16,643 nt of DNA, taken from Bacillota bacterium (lineage in GTDB: Bacteria; Bacillota; Clostridia; Oscillospirales; Ruminococcaceae). The notes under the pieces are model-generated. The model did no database searches. It was not told the origin of the DNA and saw only the letters and a program-made list of their open reading frames with translations. The stretch spans positions 1-16,643 of the forward strand of contig JAEWYJ010000253.1 of assembly GCA_023395695.1 (NCBI GenBank). The letters are read 5' to 3'. The position numbers were made by a program, and so were the translations under genes. This document shows, in pieces, positions 7,841 through 13,861 of the stretch (the first letter of the stretch is position 1; every line of letters starts with the position of its first letter).

Positions 7841-8444
7841 TTAATCTCCAAGCGTTCCAAACGATGAAAACGGCATCACGCCAATAGGCCTTGCCGAGAA
7901 TATACCGCTCATCCACAAGGCCGATATCGGTCGAGCGGCTGTCGAGCGAACCATTGCGATTATCACCCATCAAAAACAGATAGCCCTCTGGCACGGTCAG
8001 CGGAAAGTCCATATCGTACCGCCGGTTGGTGGGTGTATTGGTATAAGGCTCGTTCAGCGCTTCGCCGTTAACGTATACAATTCCCTCGTCGAAGTCAATG
8101 TCTACGCTTTGTCCACCGGCGGCGATCACACGCTTAATAATCGGTTCGTTGGCGTAATAGGGCTTGGTCGCCACAACAATGTCGCCCGGCTGCGGCGCAC
8201 CCGCCAGACGCGAAATAACCAGCATGTCGCCGCTGCCCAGCGTTTGTATCATAGACTCGCCGCTGACCACCGAGGTGCGGGCGACAAAGGTAAACAACAG
8301 CACGACAAAAACAACCGCCAATACCGCACTCTCAACCCATTCGTACAGCTCTTTAAAGATGCGGTCGCGGCGCGGCAATGCCGCCGGGGGCTGCGCATTG
8401 TCGGGCTTGGGATCAGACTGGCTGCCGTTAATTTCTTCTTGCAT
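7841..8444 (-). CDS. lepB: Signal peptidase I, frameshifted near its C-terminus
   Basis: Signal peptidase I removes signal peptides at the outer face of the membrane. From the ATG at 8444 (GGAGG 5 nt upstream) there is a charged, Pro-rich N-terminus, one membrane segment (about 40-56), catalytic Ser64 in GESM, general-base Lys104 in IIKRVIAAGG, and box E GDNRNGSLDSRSTDIG (160-175). After GKAYWR (residue 189, near 7878) the frame leaves the family pattern. The other frame then reads VMPFSSFGTLGD and stops at 7841-7843, exactly the expected LepB ending. Restoring two bases (CGTGATG to CGTGTGATG) rebuilds a protein of about 201 residues ending 14 nt before rbgA. Box B has Gln where Pro is usual (SMIQTL). 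It is the first gene of lepB-rbgA-rnhB-yraN. Confidence 0.85.
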
Positions 8445-8497
8445 ACACGCCTCCAAAAGACTTGAATAACTATTTGCCCGTAAAATTTTCTGTTGAT

Positions 8498-8527
8498 ATT
8501 AAAGGCGGCAATGCCGCGCCATGTCAA
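8498..8527 (-). promoter_or_regulatory. lepB operon promoter
   Basis: TTGACA (8522-8527) and TTTAAT (8498-8503) on the minus strand are separated by 18 nt, close to the sigma-A consensus, about 55 nt upstream of lepB. The spacer contains a perfect odd palindrome, GCGGCA-A-TGCCGC (8505-8517), a possible operator. Together with the rplS terminator just upstream, this shows that lepB starts a new transcription unit. Confidence 0.75.
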
Positions 8528-8613
8528 GGCCTGTTTTTACAAGCAAAAGCGCAGTCTGCCAAATTTATATGGCCTAAAATACTGTGCCACAATTTCAAAA
8601 GAGAATTCGTATA

Positions 8614-8645
8614 AAAAAACAAAAAGGGACACACGGTCCCTTTTT
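8614..8645 (-). terminator. Rho-independent terminator of rplS
   Basis: A perfect 10-bp stem (AAAAAGGGAC pairing with GTCCCTTTTT) with a 5-nt loop is followed on the minus transcript by G and seven T. It lies 14 nt after the rplS stop codon and separates rplS from lepB. Confidence 0.93.
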
Positions 8646-8658
8646 GAATAAATCAGTA

Positions 8659-9003
8659 TTATCTTCTGATTTCCTTGACGCGGGCCGCCTTGCCGACACG
8701 GTCTCTGAGATAATAAAGCTTGCTGCGGCGGGTTCTGCCCTGACGCACAACCTCAACCGTCTCGACCACCGGGGAATGCAGCGGGAAAACGCGCTCCACG
8801 CCAACGCCGTGGGACATGCGGCGAACCGTAAAGGTCTCCTGAATGCCGCCGTGCTTCTTGGCGATGACGATGCCCTCGAAAGCCTGAACACGAGATTTCT
8901 CGCCTTCCTTAATGCGAACGCCGACGCGGATGGTATCGCCCACGTTAAATACGGGGGGCTTCTCCTTCAGGCAGGCGTTGGAAAAATGCTTTAAAGCGTC
9001 CAT
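8659..9003 (-). CDS. rplS: 50S ribosomal protein L19
   Basis: L19 sits at the 30S-50S interface of the ribosome. The 114-residue product has the normal length and clear family motifs: [47 protein letters not shown] and [12 protein letters not shown]. The frame is open 11 codons further upstream, but the ATG at 9003 has AGGAGG at 9-nt spacing and begins the conserved segment. It is monocistronic here, with its own promoter, a structured leader of about 137 nt and a strong terminator. In many Firmicutes rplS follows trmD; here a HAD phosphatase gene lies upstream instead. Confidence 0.97.
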   Translation of the reverse strand: MDALKHFSNACLKEKPPVFNVGDTIRVGVRIKEGEKSRVQAFEGIVIAKKHGGIQETFTVRRMSHGVGVERVFPLHSPVVETVEVVRQGRTRRSKLYYLRDRVGKAARVKEIRR

Positions 9004-9030
9004 GTAAAATTTCCTCCTTGAGTTTATAAC

Positions 9031-9141
9031 AGGCATTCATTCCCGCTTGTGTATCAAACGGCAGAGGACTGCCAGCTTTTCATTCCGGCTCTTCACCGAC
9101 ATGAAATTCCGCCGCAAAGGGAATACGGCGACTACATGCCT
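9031..9141 (-). promoter_or_regulatory. Structured 5' leader of rplS (candidate autoregulatory RNA)
   Basis: In RNA order, a closing stem AGGCAT (9141-9136) / ATGCCT (9036-9031) encloses three hairpins. A is CGCCG/CGGCG (9130-9126 with 9114-9110). B is TTTCAT/ATGAAA (9106-9101 with 9083-9078), with an inner CGG/CCG. C is GGCAG/CTGCC (9073-9069 with 9064-9060) with a 4-nt loop. The closing stem begins at the predicted transcription start and ends 11 nt before the AAGGAGG of rplS. Ribosomal-protein leaders often bind the encoded protein. I cannot say whether this matches the known L19 leader family. Confidence 0.5.
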
Positions 9142-9145
9142 AAAT

Positions 9146-9174
9146 ATATTATCACAAAGCAAGCATGGGTGCAA
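9146..9174 (-). promoter_or_regulatory. rplS promoter
   Basis: TTGCAC (9169-9174) and TAATAT (9146-9151) on the minus strand are 17 nt apart. An overlapping reading, an extended -10 TGTGATAAT (GATAAT at 9148-9153), is equally plausible. Either places the start near 9140, at the 5' edge of the structured leader. Confidence 0.6.
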
Positions 9175-9238
9175 GCAATTTTTAAAATTTTGTTTGTACT
9201 TTTCCGGGTTTTATCCGAATACCGGGCCTGATTAATTC

Positions 9239-9289
9239 AAAAACAGCCTGCGCACGACTCACTGGCGGCCAACACCGCTTTTCTCAGGC
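9239..9289 (-). terminator. Probable terminator of the HAD phosphatase gene
   Basis: GCCTG (which includes the stop codon) pairs with CAGGC about 35 nt later, enclosing a smaller GCGG/CCGC hairpin. On the minus transcript it is followed by TGTTTTTG. The outer stem is short, so efficiency is uncertain. Confidence 0.5.
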
Positions 9290-10075
9290 CTTCGGCGGTA
9301 TATCCTTAACGCCGTCGAGAATATAGGTCGGACGGTAGGGGAATTTTTTCATCTCGTCAAGGTCGGTCACACCGCTGAGCACCAGAACGGTATCCAGCCC
9401 GGTCTCCATACCGGCGACAATATCAGTATCCATACGGTCGCCTACCATAACCGCCTCGTTGGAATGGCAGCCCAGCAGCTTTAAGCCGGTGCGCATCATC
9501 AGCGGATTGGGCTTGCCGACAAAATAAGCGCTTTTACCTGTGGCCAGCTCAATCGGCGCAACCAGCGCACGGCAGGCAGGAATCAGCCCGTTTTCAGAGG
9601 GGCCGGTCAGGTCGGTATTGGTACCGATAAGCTTTGCACCTGCGCGCACCAGCGAGACCGCCTTGACAATGCTCTCGTAGTTGTAGTTGCGGGTCTCGCC
9701 TACGACGACATAATCAGGGTTGACCTCATTCATTGTAATGCCCACGTCGTAAAGGGCGTTGAACAGGCCCGGCGCACCGATGATATAAGCTGTGCAGCCC
9801 GGCGCCTGACGGCTTAAAAACTTGGCGGTCGCCAGCGCGCTGGTATAAAAATGGCTCTCGTCAACATCAAGCCCCATACGCGCCAGCTTTTGCTTAAGCT
9901 CCAGCGGGCTTCTCTCGCTCGAATTGGTCAGGAACAGAAAGCTTTTGTCGGCGGCATAAAGCCATTCAACAAATTCTTTTACGCCGGGCAGCAGGCGGTT
10001 ACCGTGGTAGATAACGCCATCCATATCGCAGAGGAACCCTTTTTTCTCATGCAGTTGCTCCAAGGTATCAAGCAT
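9284..10075 (-). CDS. HAD-IIA family hydrolase (NagD-type phosphatase)
   Basis: A 263-residue phosphatase of HAD subfamily IIA, cytoplasmic and Mg-dependent. Motif I is DMDGVIYHG (Asp17 nucleophile, Asp19), motif II is FLTNSS (48-53), the conserved Lys lies in GKPNPLMM, and motif III is MVGDRMDTDI. The C2-type cap lies between motifs II and III, as in NagD and 4-nitrophenylphosphatase-like members. Family members act on sugar phosphates or nucleotides; the substrate is not decided by sequence. The ATG at 10075 is preceded by AGGGGGAG at 4-nt spacing and by a strong promoter at 10108-10136, so it is probably transcribed alone. Confidence 0.93.
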   Translation of the reverse strand: MLDTLEQLHEKKGFLCDMDGVIYHGNRLLPGVKEFVEWLYAADKSFLFLTNSSERSPLELKQKLARMGLDVDESHFYTSALATAKFLSRQAPGCTAYIIGAPGLFNALYDVGITMNEVNPDYVVVGETRNYNYESIVKAVSLVRAGAKLIGTNTDLTGPSENGLIPACRALVAPIELATGKSAYFVGKPNPLMMRTGLKLLGCHSNEAVMVGDRMDTDIVAGMETGLDTVLVLSGVTDLDEMKKFPYRPTYILDGVKDIPPKA

Positions 10076-10107
10076 AATTCTCCCCCTAACATCTTTACTA
10101 TATATTA

Positions 10108-10136
10108 AGTATACTTGCCTTGTGTTAAATTTACAA
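10108..10136 (-). promoter_or_regulatory. Promoter of the HAD phosphatase gene
   Basis: TTGTAA (10131-10136) and TATACT (10108-10113) on the minus strand with exactly 17 nt between them, in an AT-rich stretch about 33 nt upstream of the start codon. Confidence 0.75.
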
Positions 10137-10197
10137 GTCTATTAAAAATTTTTATGCACTATGCCAAATGCAACAATAATCTTTGGCGCGCAGCTTG

Positions 10198-10716
10198 CTA
10201 AACTGCACCGCCTGCATTTGAATCCAGTGCAATGTCAATTCCCTGTGCCAAAACCGATTTCAGCGTATTGCAGCTTTCAATCGCATCCGAAAATCTGCCT
10301 TTGAGCACATTTTTGCTTTCGTCGTCCTTAGAAAGACGTTTATACGCATGCGGATTGCTTTTAGGGAAGCGTTGGAGAATTGACCTCGCATAAAGCGCAA
10401 AATCGTGCTCCATCAAAAATTTGTGATCCTCCGGCGGAACTTTGTCGCCCCCGGAAATCCGTCTTGCGATCTCCATACAGGTCAGCAGAATCTTGAGCTT
10501 TTCTTTTTCGGCCTCCAGCTGTTCGCCGGAGATTTCCGCCGGTTGGTTGATCTGGCCGCAACCGGTCTCGTTGCTATTGTTGAATGTCTTTGCAGATTCA
10601 GCAGCCGGTTGAGGCCTGGCCGCCGCCAAGGGTGTAACCTCCACCTTTATTTTTCCCGGCTGCTGCCTTAAAGTCCGGTCGACATAATAATAAGGATTTC
10701 CCGACTCAATACGCAT
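10198..10716 (-). CDS. Unrecognised 172-aa hypothetical protein
   Basis: I do not recognise this protein. The start MRIESGNPYYYVDRT is followed by a Pro/Ala/Asn-rich low-complexity stretch (about 28-60). A charged helical region follows (EQLEAEKEKLKILL), then EIARRISGGDKVPPEDHKF with LMEHDFALYARS (about 84-114) and a Lys/Asp-rich end. The middle block resembles a short segment seen in small Clostridia proteins of unknown role, a recollection rather than a search result. There is no signal peptide or membrane segment, so it is probably cytoplasmic. The ATG at 10716 is preferred; an in-frame ATG at 10728 is the alternative, and the frame is open to 10800. A GCCAAA/TTTGGC hairpin at 10163-10187 with T's further on may terminate it weakly. 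Confidence 0.6.
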   Translation of the reverse strand: MRIESGNPYYYVDRTLRQQPGKIKVEVTPLAAARPQPAAESAKTFNNSNETGCGQINQPAEISGEQLEAEKEKLKILLTCMEIARRISGGDKVPPEDHKFLMEHDFALYARSILQRFPKSNPHAYKRLSKDDESKNVLKGRFSDAIESCNTLKSVLAQGIDIALDSNAGGAV

Positions 10717-10896
10717 TTGTTTTTCCATCCTTACACATAAAATTCGTCCTCCCGAGACATCGCCCTTGACAGAGATTATTTTCCATCTCCAGCATAGCAC
10801 AGTTTAACTAGTTTTTGTATGTTTTGCAGGATAATTCGCAGAATTTACACCTTTTTATTGCAGCTCTCAACGCGTGGTGCATCATTCATGGCGCAT

Positions 10897-11961
10897 TCAG
10901 ACATCCAGCTTCATATCTCCAAATTTAATCCAGCCTTTTTTGCGCATGAACTCCGAAATAATCAGAGACAGTACCGCGGGCAGAATAAAATGCATCACCG
11001 CAATCTGAAGCAGTGCAGTGCTGCCGCCCACGACCGGGCGCATGGTCTGGTACGCCATGATAGGGCCGACCAAACCCGCCGTGCCCATGCCCGAGCCGGT
11101 CGCATTGCTGGTCATGCCCAGCAGCTTGGTCGAAACCGGCCCAAGTACCGCGCTGCTGATAATAGCAGGCAGCCATATCAGCGGTTTTTTGACGATATTG
11201 GGAATTTGCAGCATACTGGTTCCCAGTCCCTGCGCAAGCAGGCCGCCGAGCTTGTTTTCGCGGTAGCTTGCCACGGCAAAGCCCACCATATTGGCGCAGC
11301 AGCCGACGGTGGCCGCACCAGCAGCCACACCCGAAAGATTAAGCACAATGCCGATGGCCGCCGAGCTGATCGGCAGCGTTAAGATGACGCCCATCAGCAC
11401 CGAAACAATAATACCCATCAAAACAGGCTGCTGTTCGGTGCCCCAGTTGATAACGCCGCCCACCCAAGCCATAAACGCCGATATGGACGGGCCGACAAAC
11501 AGCCCCACACAAGAGCCGAAAAGGATAGAGGTGATGGGGGTTACGAGAATATCCACCTTGGTCTTGCCGGATACCGCATGTCCGAGCGCGATACCGGCAT
11601 AGGCCGCCACAAAGGCGCCCAGCGGCTCCCCGGGACCCGCCAAGTGGATAACGCCGTCCACAAAAACCGTACCGGCGGCAATTTTGGCGGCAAAAGCCCC
11701 CACCATGCCCGCCGTGGCGGCCGAAAGCACGACGAGCGGCGGCTCTTTAAATTTATAGGCCACACCACAGCCGATGCCGGCGCCCGTAAGCGATGCGGCA
11801 ATCTTGCTTAAAACAACAAGCGTTGCGCCCAGAGCGCCGCCGACAAACAACCCGATCTGCTGGATGATGGTACCCACAATCAACGTGGAAAAAAGGCCCA
11901 GCGCCATACCCGAAAGCCCTTCGATAAATATTTTGTTGAGCAGCCTTTTTAAATGTTCCAT
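10897..11961 (-). CDS. PTS EIIC-type membrane protein (PTS_EIIC_2 family)
   Basis: A 354-residue very hydrophobic protein made of Gly/Ala-rich membrane segments, with about 8-10 spans. It starts EHLKRLLNKIFIEGLSGMA, which fits the PTS_EIIC_2 family of sugar-permease-like proteins. No EIIA or EIIB domain is fused and none is encoded nearby, so phosphotransferase activity is uncertain; it may pair with subunits elsewhere or act as a transporter of unknown substrate. The ATG at 11961 has AGGAG at 7-nt spacing. The frame extends 12 codons upstream, but that stretch lies in the operator region. It has its own promoter and a double palindrome just downstream of the predicted start, suggesting repression by a dimeric regulator. 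Confidence 0.82.
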   Translation of the reverse strand: MEHLKRLLNKIFIEGLSGMALGLFSTLIVGTIIQQIGLFVGGALGATLVVLSKIAASLTGAGIGCGVAYKFKEPPLVVLSAATAGMVGAFAAKIAAGTVFVDGVIHLAGPGEPLGAFVAAYAGIALGHAVSGKTKVDILVTPITSILFGSCVGLFVGPSISAFMAWVGGVINWGTEQQPVLMGIIVSVLMGVILTLPISSAAIGIVLNLSGVAAGAATVGCCANMVGFAVASYRENKLGGLLAQGLGTSMLQIPNIVKKPLIWLPAIISSAVLGPVSTKLLGMTSNATGSGMGTAGLVGPIMAYQTMRPVVGGSTALLQIAVMHFILPAVLSLIISEFMRKKGWIKFGDMKLDV

Positions 11962-11983
11962 AGTTTTTCTCCTATCGGCGACG

Positions 11984-12007
11984 ATGTGTATATACACATG
12001 TGTATAT
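11984..12007. promoter_or_regulatory. Overlapping palindromes, probable operator
   Basis: Two perfect palindromes overlap: a 16-bp one at 11984-11999 (ATGTGTATATACACAT) and an 18-bp one at 11990-12007 (ATATACACATGTGTATAT), giving three TGTGTATA-like half-sites. They cover the first 25 or so transcribed bases of the PTS gene. Sites of this kind are bound by dimeric repressors such as GntR-type regulators; the regulator is not in the window. Confidence 0.65.
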
Positions 12008-12015
12008 CGATGCTT

Positions 12016-12044
12016 ATTTTATCAGAAAGCGCCTGTGTTTTCAA
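12016..12044 (-). promoter_or_regulatory. Promoter of the PTS EIIC gene
   Basis: TTGAAA (12039-12044) and TAAAAT (12016-12021) on the minus strand, 17 nt apart, each one base from consensus or close to it. The predicted start near 12009 lies directly before the palindromic operator. Confidence 0.75.
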
Positions 12045-12133
12045 TACTTATAATTAAACCGACAGGAAAATCATGCAGAATTAGCGTGGATATTTCGTGG
12101 ACGGCAGCGCGAAAAAGTGCAAGGCAGACCACA

Positions 12134-12174
12134 AAAGCTGTTTTTGAACCGGCCGCCTGTACGGCCACAGCTTT
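12134..12174. repeat. Two-tier inverted repeat in the PTS-ppiB gap
   Basis: AAAGCTGT (12134-12141) pairs perfectly with ACAGCTTT (12167-12174), and inside it GGCCG (12151-12155) pairs with CGGCC (12162-12166). The 3' arms are contiguous, while the 5' side has a 9-nt bulge. Neither strand has a T-run after it, so it is not a standard terminator. No coding frame fits around it. Confidence 0.5.
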
Positions 12175-12215
12175 ATCGCCAGCCTGCGACGCTTACACAG
12201 CCCGGTCAGCCCCGC

Positions 12216-12260
12216 AAAACAAAAACGGCGACCGCCAACGGATTATTCCGGGCGGCCGCC
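12216..12260 (-). terminator. Rho-independent terminator of ppiB
   Basis: A long GC-rich stem (GGCGGCCGCC with GGCGGTCGCC, extended by GGA/TCC near the loop, with a small bulge) is followed on the minus transcript by GTTTTTGTTTT. It lies about 15 nt after the ppiB stop. Confidence 0.85.
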
Positions 12261-12274
12261 TGACAGAGCCGGTT

Positions 12275-12745
12275 TTATTCTATGATAATGCTTTTAATCT
12301 TCTGCTCCGCCTTGGGCCGGTCGGAAAAGTCGACCTTGCCCCCGGCAATTGCATCGACAACATCCATCCCTTCAACCACCTTGCCGAACGCGGCATACTG
12401 CCCGTCGAGATGCGGCGCGTCCTCGTGCATAATAAAGAACTGGGAGCCTGCCGAATCGGGGCTCTGGCTGCGCGCCATTGAAATAACGCCTCTGGTATGC
12501 GCAGTGGGGTTTTTGACGCCGTTCATGGCAAACTCGCCCTTAATCTGGTAGCCGGGGCCGCCGGTGCCGGTGCCCTTGGGGCAACCGCCCTGAATCATAA
12601 AGCCGCGAATCACACGGTGGAAGATCAGGCCGTCATAAAAGCCCTCTTTGACCAGCTTTTCAAAGTTTGCAACTGTGATCGGAGCATGCTCGGGGTAAAG
12701 CTCCAGCTTAATCTGCCCGCCGTTTTCCATTGTAATTGTAACCAT
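12275..12745 (-). CDS. ppiB: Cyclophilin-type peptidyl-prolyl cis-trans isomerase
   Basis: Catalyses cis-trans isomerisation of proline peptide bonds during protein folding. The 156-residue single-domain product has no signal peptide and is therefore cytoplasmic. It has the cyclophilin signatures [13 protein letters not shown] (with the catalytic Arg), [27 protein letters not shown] and [19 protein letters not shown]. The ATG at 12745 has GGAGG at 5-nt spacing; a TTG four codons upstream is rejected because it would lie in that ribosome binding site. It follows the rmuC-HD-ybaK unit, whose terminator ends only 24 nt before this start, leaving little room for a separate promoter. Confidence 0.96.
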   Translation of the reverse strand: MVTITMENGGQIKLELYPEHAPITVANFEKLVKEGFYDGLIFHRVIRGFMIQGGCPKGTGTGGPGYQIKGEFAMNGVKNPTAHTRGVISMARSQSPDSAGSQFFIMHEDAPHLDGQYAAFGKVVEGMDVVDAIAGGKVDFSDRPKAEQKIKSIIIE

Positions 12746-12768
12746 AATGTCCTCCAAAGCTATTATTT

Positions 12769-12788
12769 AAAAATCGGGATCGCCCGAT
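12769..12788 (-). terminator. Rho-independent terminator or attenuator after ybaK
   Basis: ATCGGG pairs with CCCGAT across a 4-nt loop, and the minus transcript continues with TTTTT. It follows ybaK by about 20 nt and precedes ppiB by 24 nt. Confidence 0.75.
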
Positions 12789-12807
12789 ATATGAACACCA
12801 AAATTGC

Positions 12808-13290
12808 TCAGGGTTGAATGGTAATATCCGCAAATCGACCGCCCGTCGCCTGTTCAAGGTGCCGGGGCGTCAGCTCAATCTGATCGCCGATACGCCCCGC
12901 GCTGACCACAATAGTCTCCCGAAGAAGCGCCGCAGCATCTATAACGGTTGTATACCGCTTTTTCATGCCGATGGGCGAGCAGCCGCCCTTAACATAGCCG
13001 GTCAGCGGTGTAATTTCCTTAACGTGGATCATCTCGACCGATTTCTCCCCTACCGCCTTGGCGGCGGCCTTAAGGTTAAGCTCCAGCGCCACGGGAATAA
13101 CGAATACAAAGATATTTTTTGAAGCGCCGCGGGTAACAAGCGTCTTAAAAACCTGTTGGGCCGGCATGCCCACCTTGTTGGCAACCGAGACACCGTCTAA
13201 AAGGCCGTCCTGCGTATCGTAGGTATGTGCCGTATAGGGCAGCTTTTCTTTTTCCAGCATGCGCTGGGCATTTGTTTTTGCCTGTGCCAA
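12808..13290 (-). CDS. ybaK: Cys-tRNA(Pro)/aminoacyl-tRNA deacylase, YbaK/EbsC type
   Basis: YbaK-type enzymes hydrolyse mischarged Cys-tRNA(Pro), acting in trans as an editing factor for prolyl-tRNA synthetase. The 160-residue product matches the family length. It begins with the characteristic KTNAQRMLEKEKLPYTAHTYD. The key Lys49 lies in QQVFKTLVTRG, and YVKGGCSPIGMKK with the C-terminal GRIGDQIELTP is diagnostic. The chosen start is a TTG at 13290, supported by GGGAG 8 nt upstream; no ATG lies at a suitable place, and the frame upstream runs into the HD gene. It starts 4 nt after the HD gene stop, so the genes are translationally coupled. Confidence 0.92.
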   Translation of the reverse strand: MAQAKTNAQRMLEKEKLPYTAHTYDTQDGLLDGVSVANKVGMPAQQVFKTLVTRGASKNIFVFVIPVALELNLKAAAKAVGEKSVEMIHVKEITPLTGYVKGGCSPIGMKKRYTTVIDAAALLRETIVVSAGRIGDQIELTPRHLEQATGGRFADITIQP

Positions 13291-13294
13291 CTTA

Positions 13295-13861
13295 TCATCT
13301 CCCGTTTTCCGTCTCCAATTCATGGTAAAGCTGCCGGTAACAGTCCAGATACTGCCCGCGCACCGCCTCAATGCGCATCTCTTCAAAGTGCAGCGCGGCC
13401 AGACGGGGCGGCTCTTCGTCAAACATCCGAACGCCGCAGAGCGCCAAAAATTCATGATACAGCAGGCAGTCGTCCACCTCGCCGATCAGCAGATGCTCGG
13501 TCGGCGTGGGGCGCGTTTTGCACAGCGTATCGTAAATGACGCCGGCCAAGACGCCTTCGGCCTCATAATAAAGCGGAAAATGACGCTTGACCGGCCTTGT
13601 TAAGTCGGAGACATAGCATTCGGTTGCGTCATGCAGCAGGCAAAACAACCGCACACGGGCGTTAAAGCCTCTGGCCCGCGCCTCCGCCTCGCAATTAAGG
13701 CAATGCTGCGCCACCGAATAAAAATGGCGGATGTGTCCGTTGGCGCGGCAGAGCATGGCCAGCGCGTGTGCGATATCTTCGATGCAGATATCGTCGGGCT
13801 TGGGATTAAAGGGATCCATATTGATGCCGTGAAAAGTCCTTATCTGGTTCGGGTCTCTCAT
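13295..13861 (-). CDS. HD-domain phosphohydrolase, YfdR-like
   Basis: A 188-residue HD-superfamily hydrolase. Metal-binding residues are visible: His53 in FYSVAQHC, the His77-Asp78 pair in LLHDATECYVSDL, and a downstream Asp86. The start TFHGINMDPFNPKPDDICIEDIAHAL and the CRANGHIRHFYSVAQHC block match the YfdR-type group, which has been linked to 5'-deoxynucleotidase activity, so a role in nucleotide pool cleaning is plausible but inferred. The ATG overlaps the rmuC stop by 4 nt (ATGA), and ybaK starts 4 nt after this stop. E. coli YfdR is prophage-borne, but nothing phage-like surrounds this copy. Confidence 0.85.
   Translation of the reverse strand: MRDPNQIRTFHGINMDPFNPKPDDICIEDIAHALAMLCRANGHIRHFYSVAQHCLNCEAEARARGFNARVRLFCLLHDATECYVSDLTRPVKRHFPLYYEAEGVLAGVIYDTLCKTRPTPTEHLLIGEVDDCLLYHEFLALCGVRMFDEEPPRLAALHFEEMRIEAVRGQYLDCYRQLYHELETENGR

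Larger units (their letters stand above)
6933..8444 (-). other. LepB-RbgA fused reading frame as sequenced
   Basis: Read literally, the sequence encodes one 503-residue chain: signal peptidase I (1-189), about 17 linker residues translated from the normal lepB tail and the rbgA ribosome binding site out of frame, then full RbgA. This is a fusion by frame loss rather than an evolved linker, because the linker is the lepB ending and rbgA leader read out of frame. Whether it exists in the organism depends on whether the 2-nt loss at 7877-7878 is real. Confidence 0.5.

Noticed and set aside
7826..8444. LepB-RbgA as an evolved bifunctional fusion protein
   Set aside because: The linker is the normal lepB ending plus the rbgA ribosome binding site read out of frame, which points to an indel, not a selected fusion. 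Kept as a finding for checking.
11774..12481. Plus-strand 235-codon frame across the PTS promoter and ppiB
   Set aside because: Spans a promoter, operator, terminator and the antisense of ppiB; no coding features.
13291..13455. N-terminal extension of the YbaK-like protein
   Set aside because: It reads the HD gene in another frame; the TTG at 13290 has GGGAG upstream and matches the family N-terminus.
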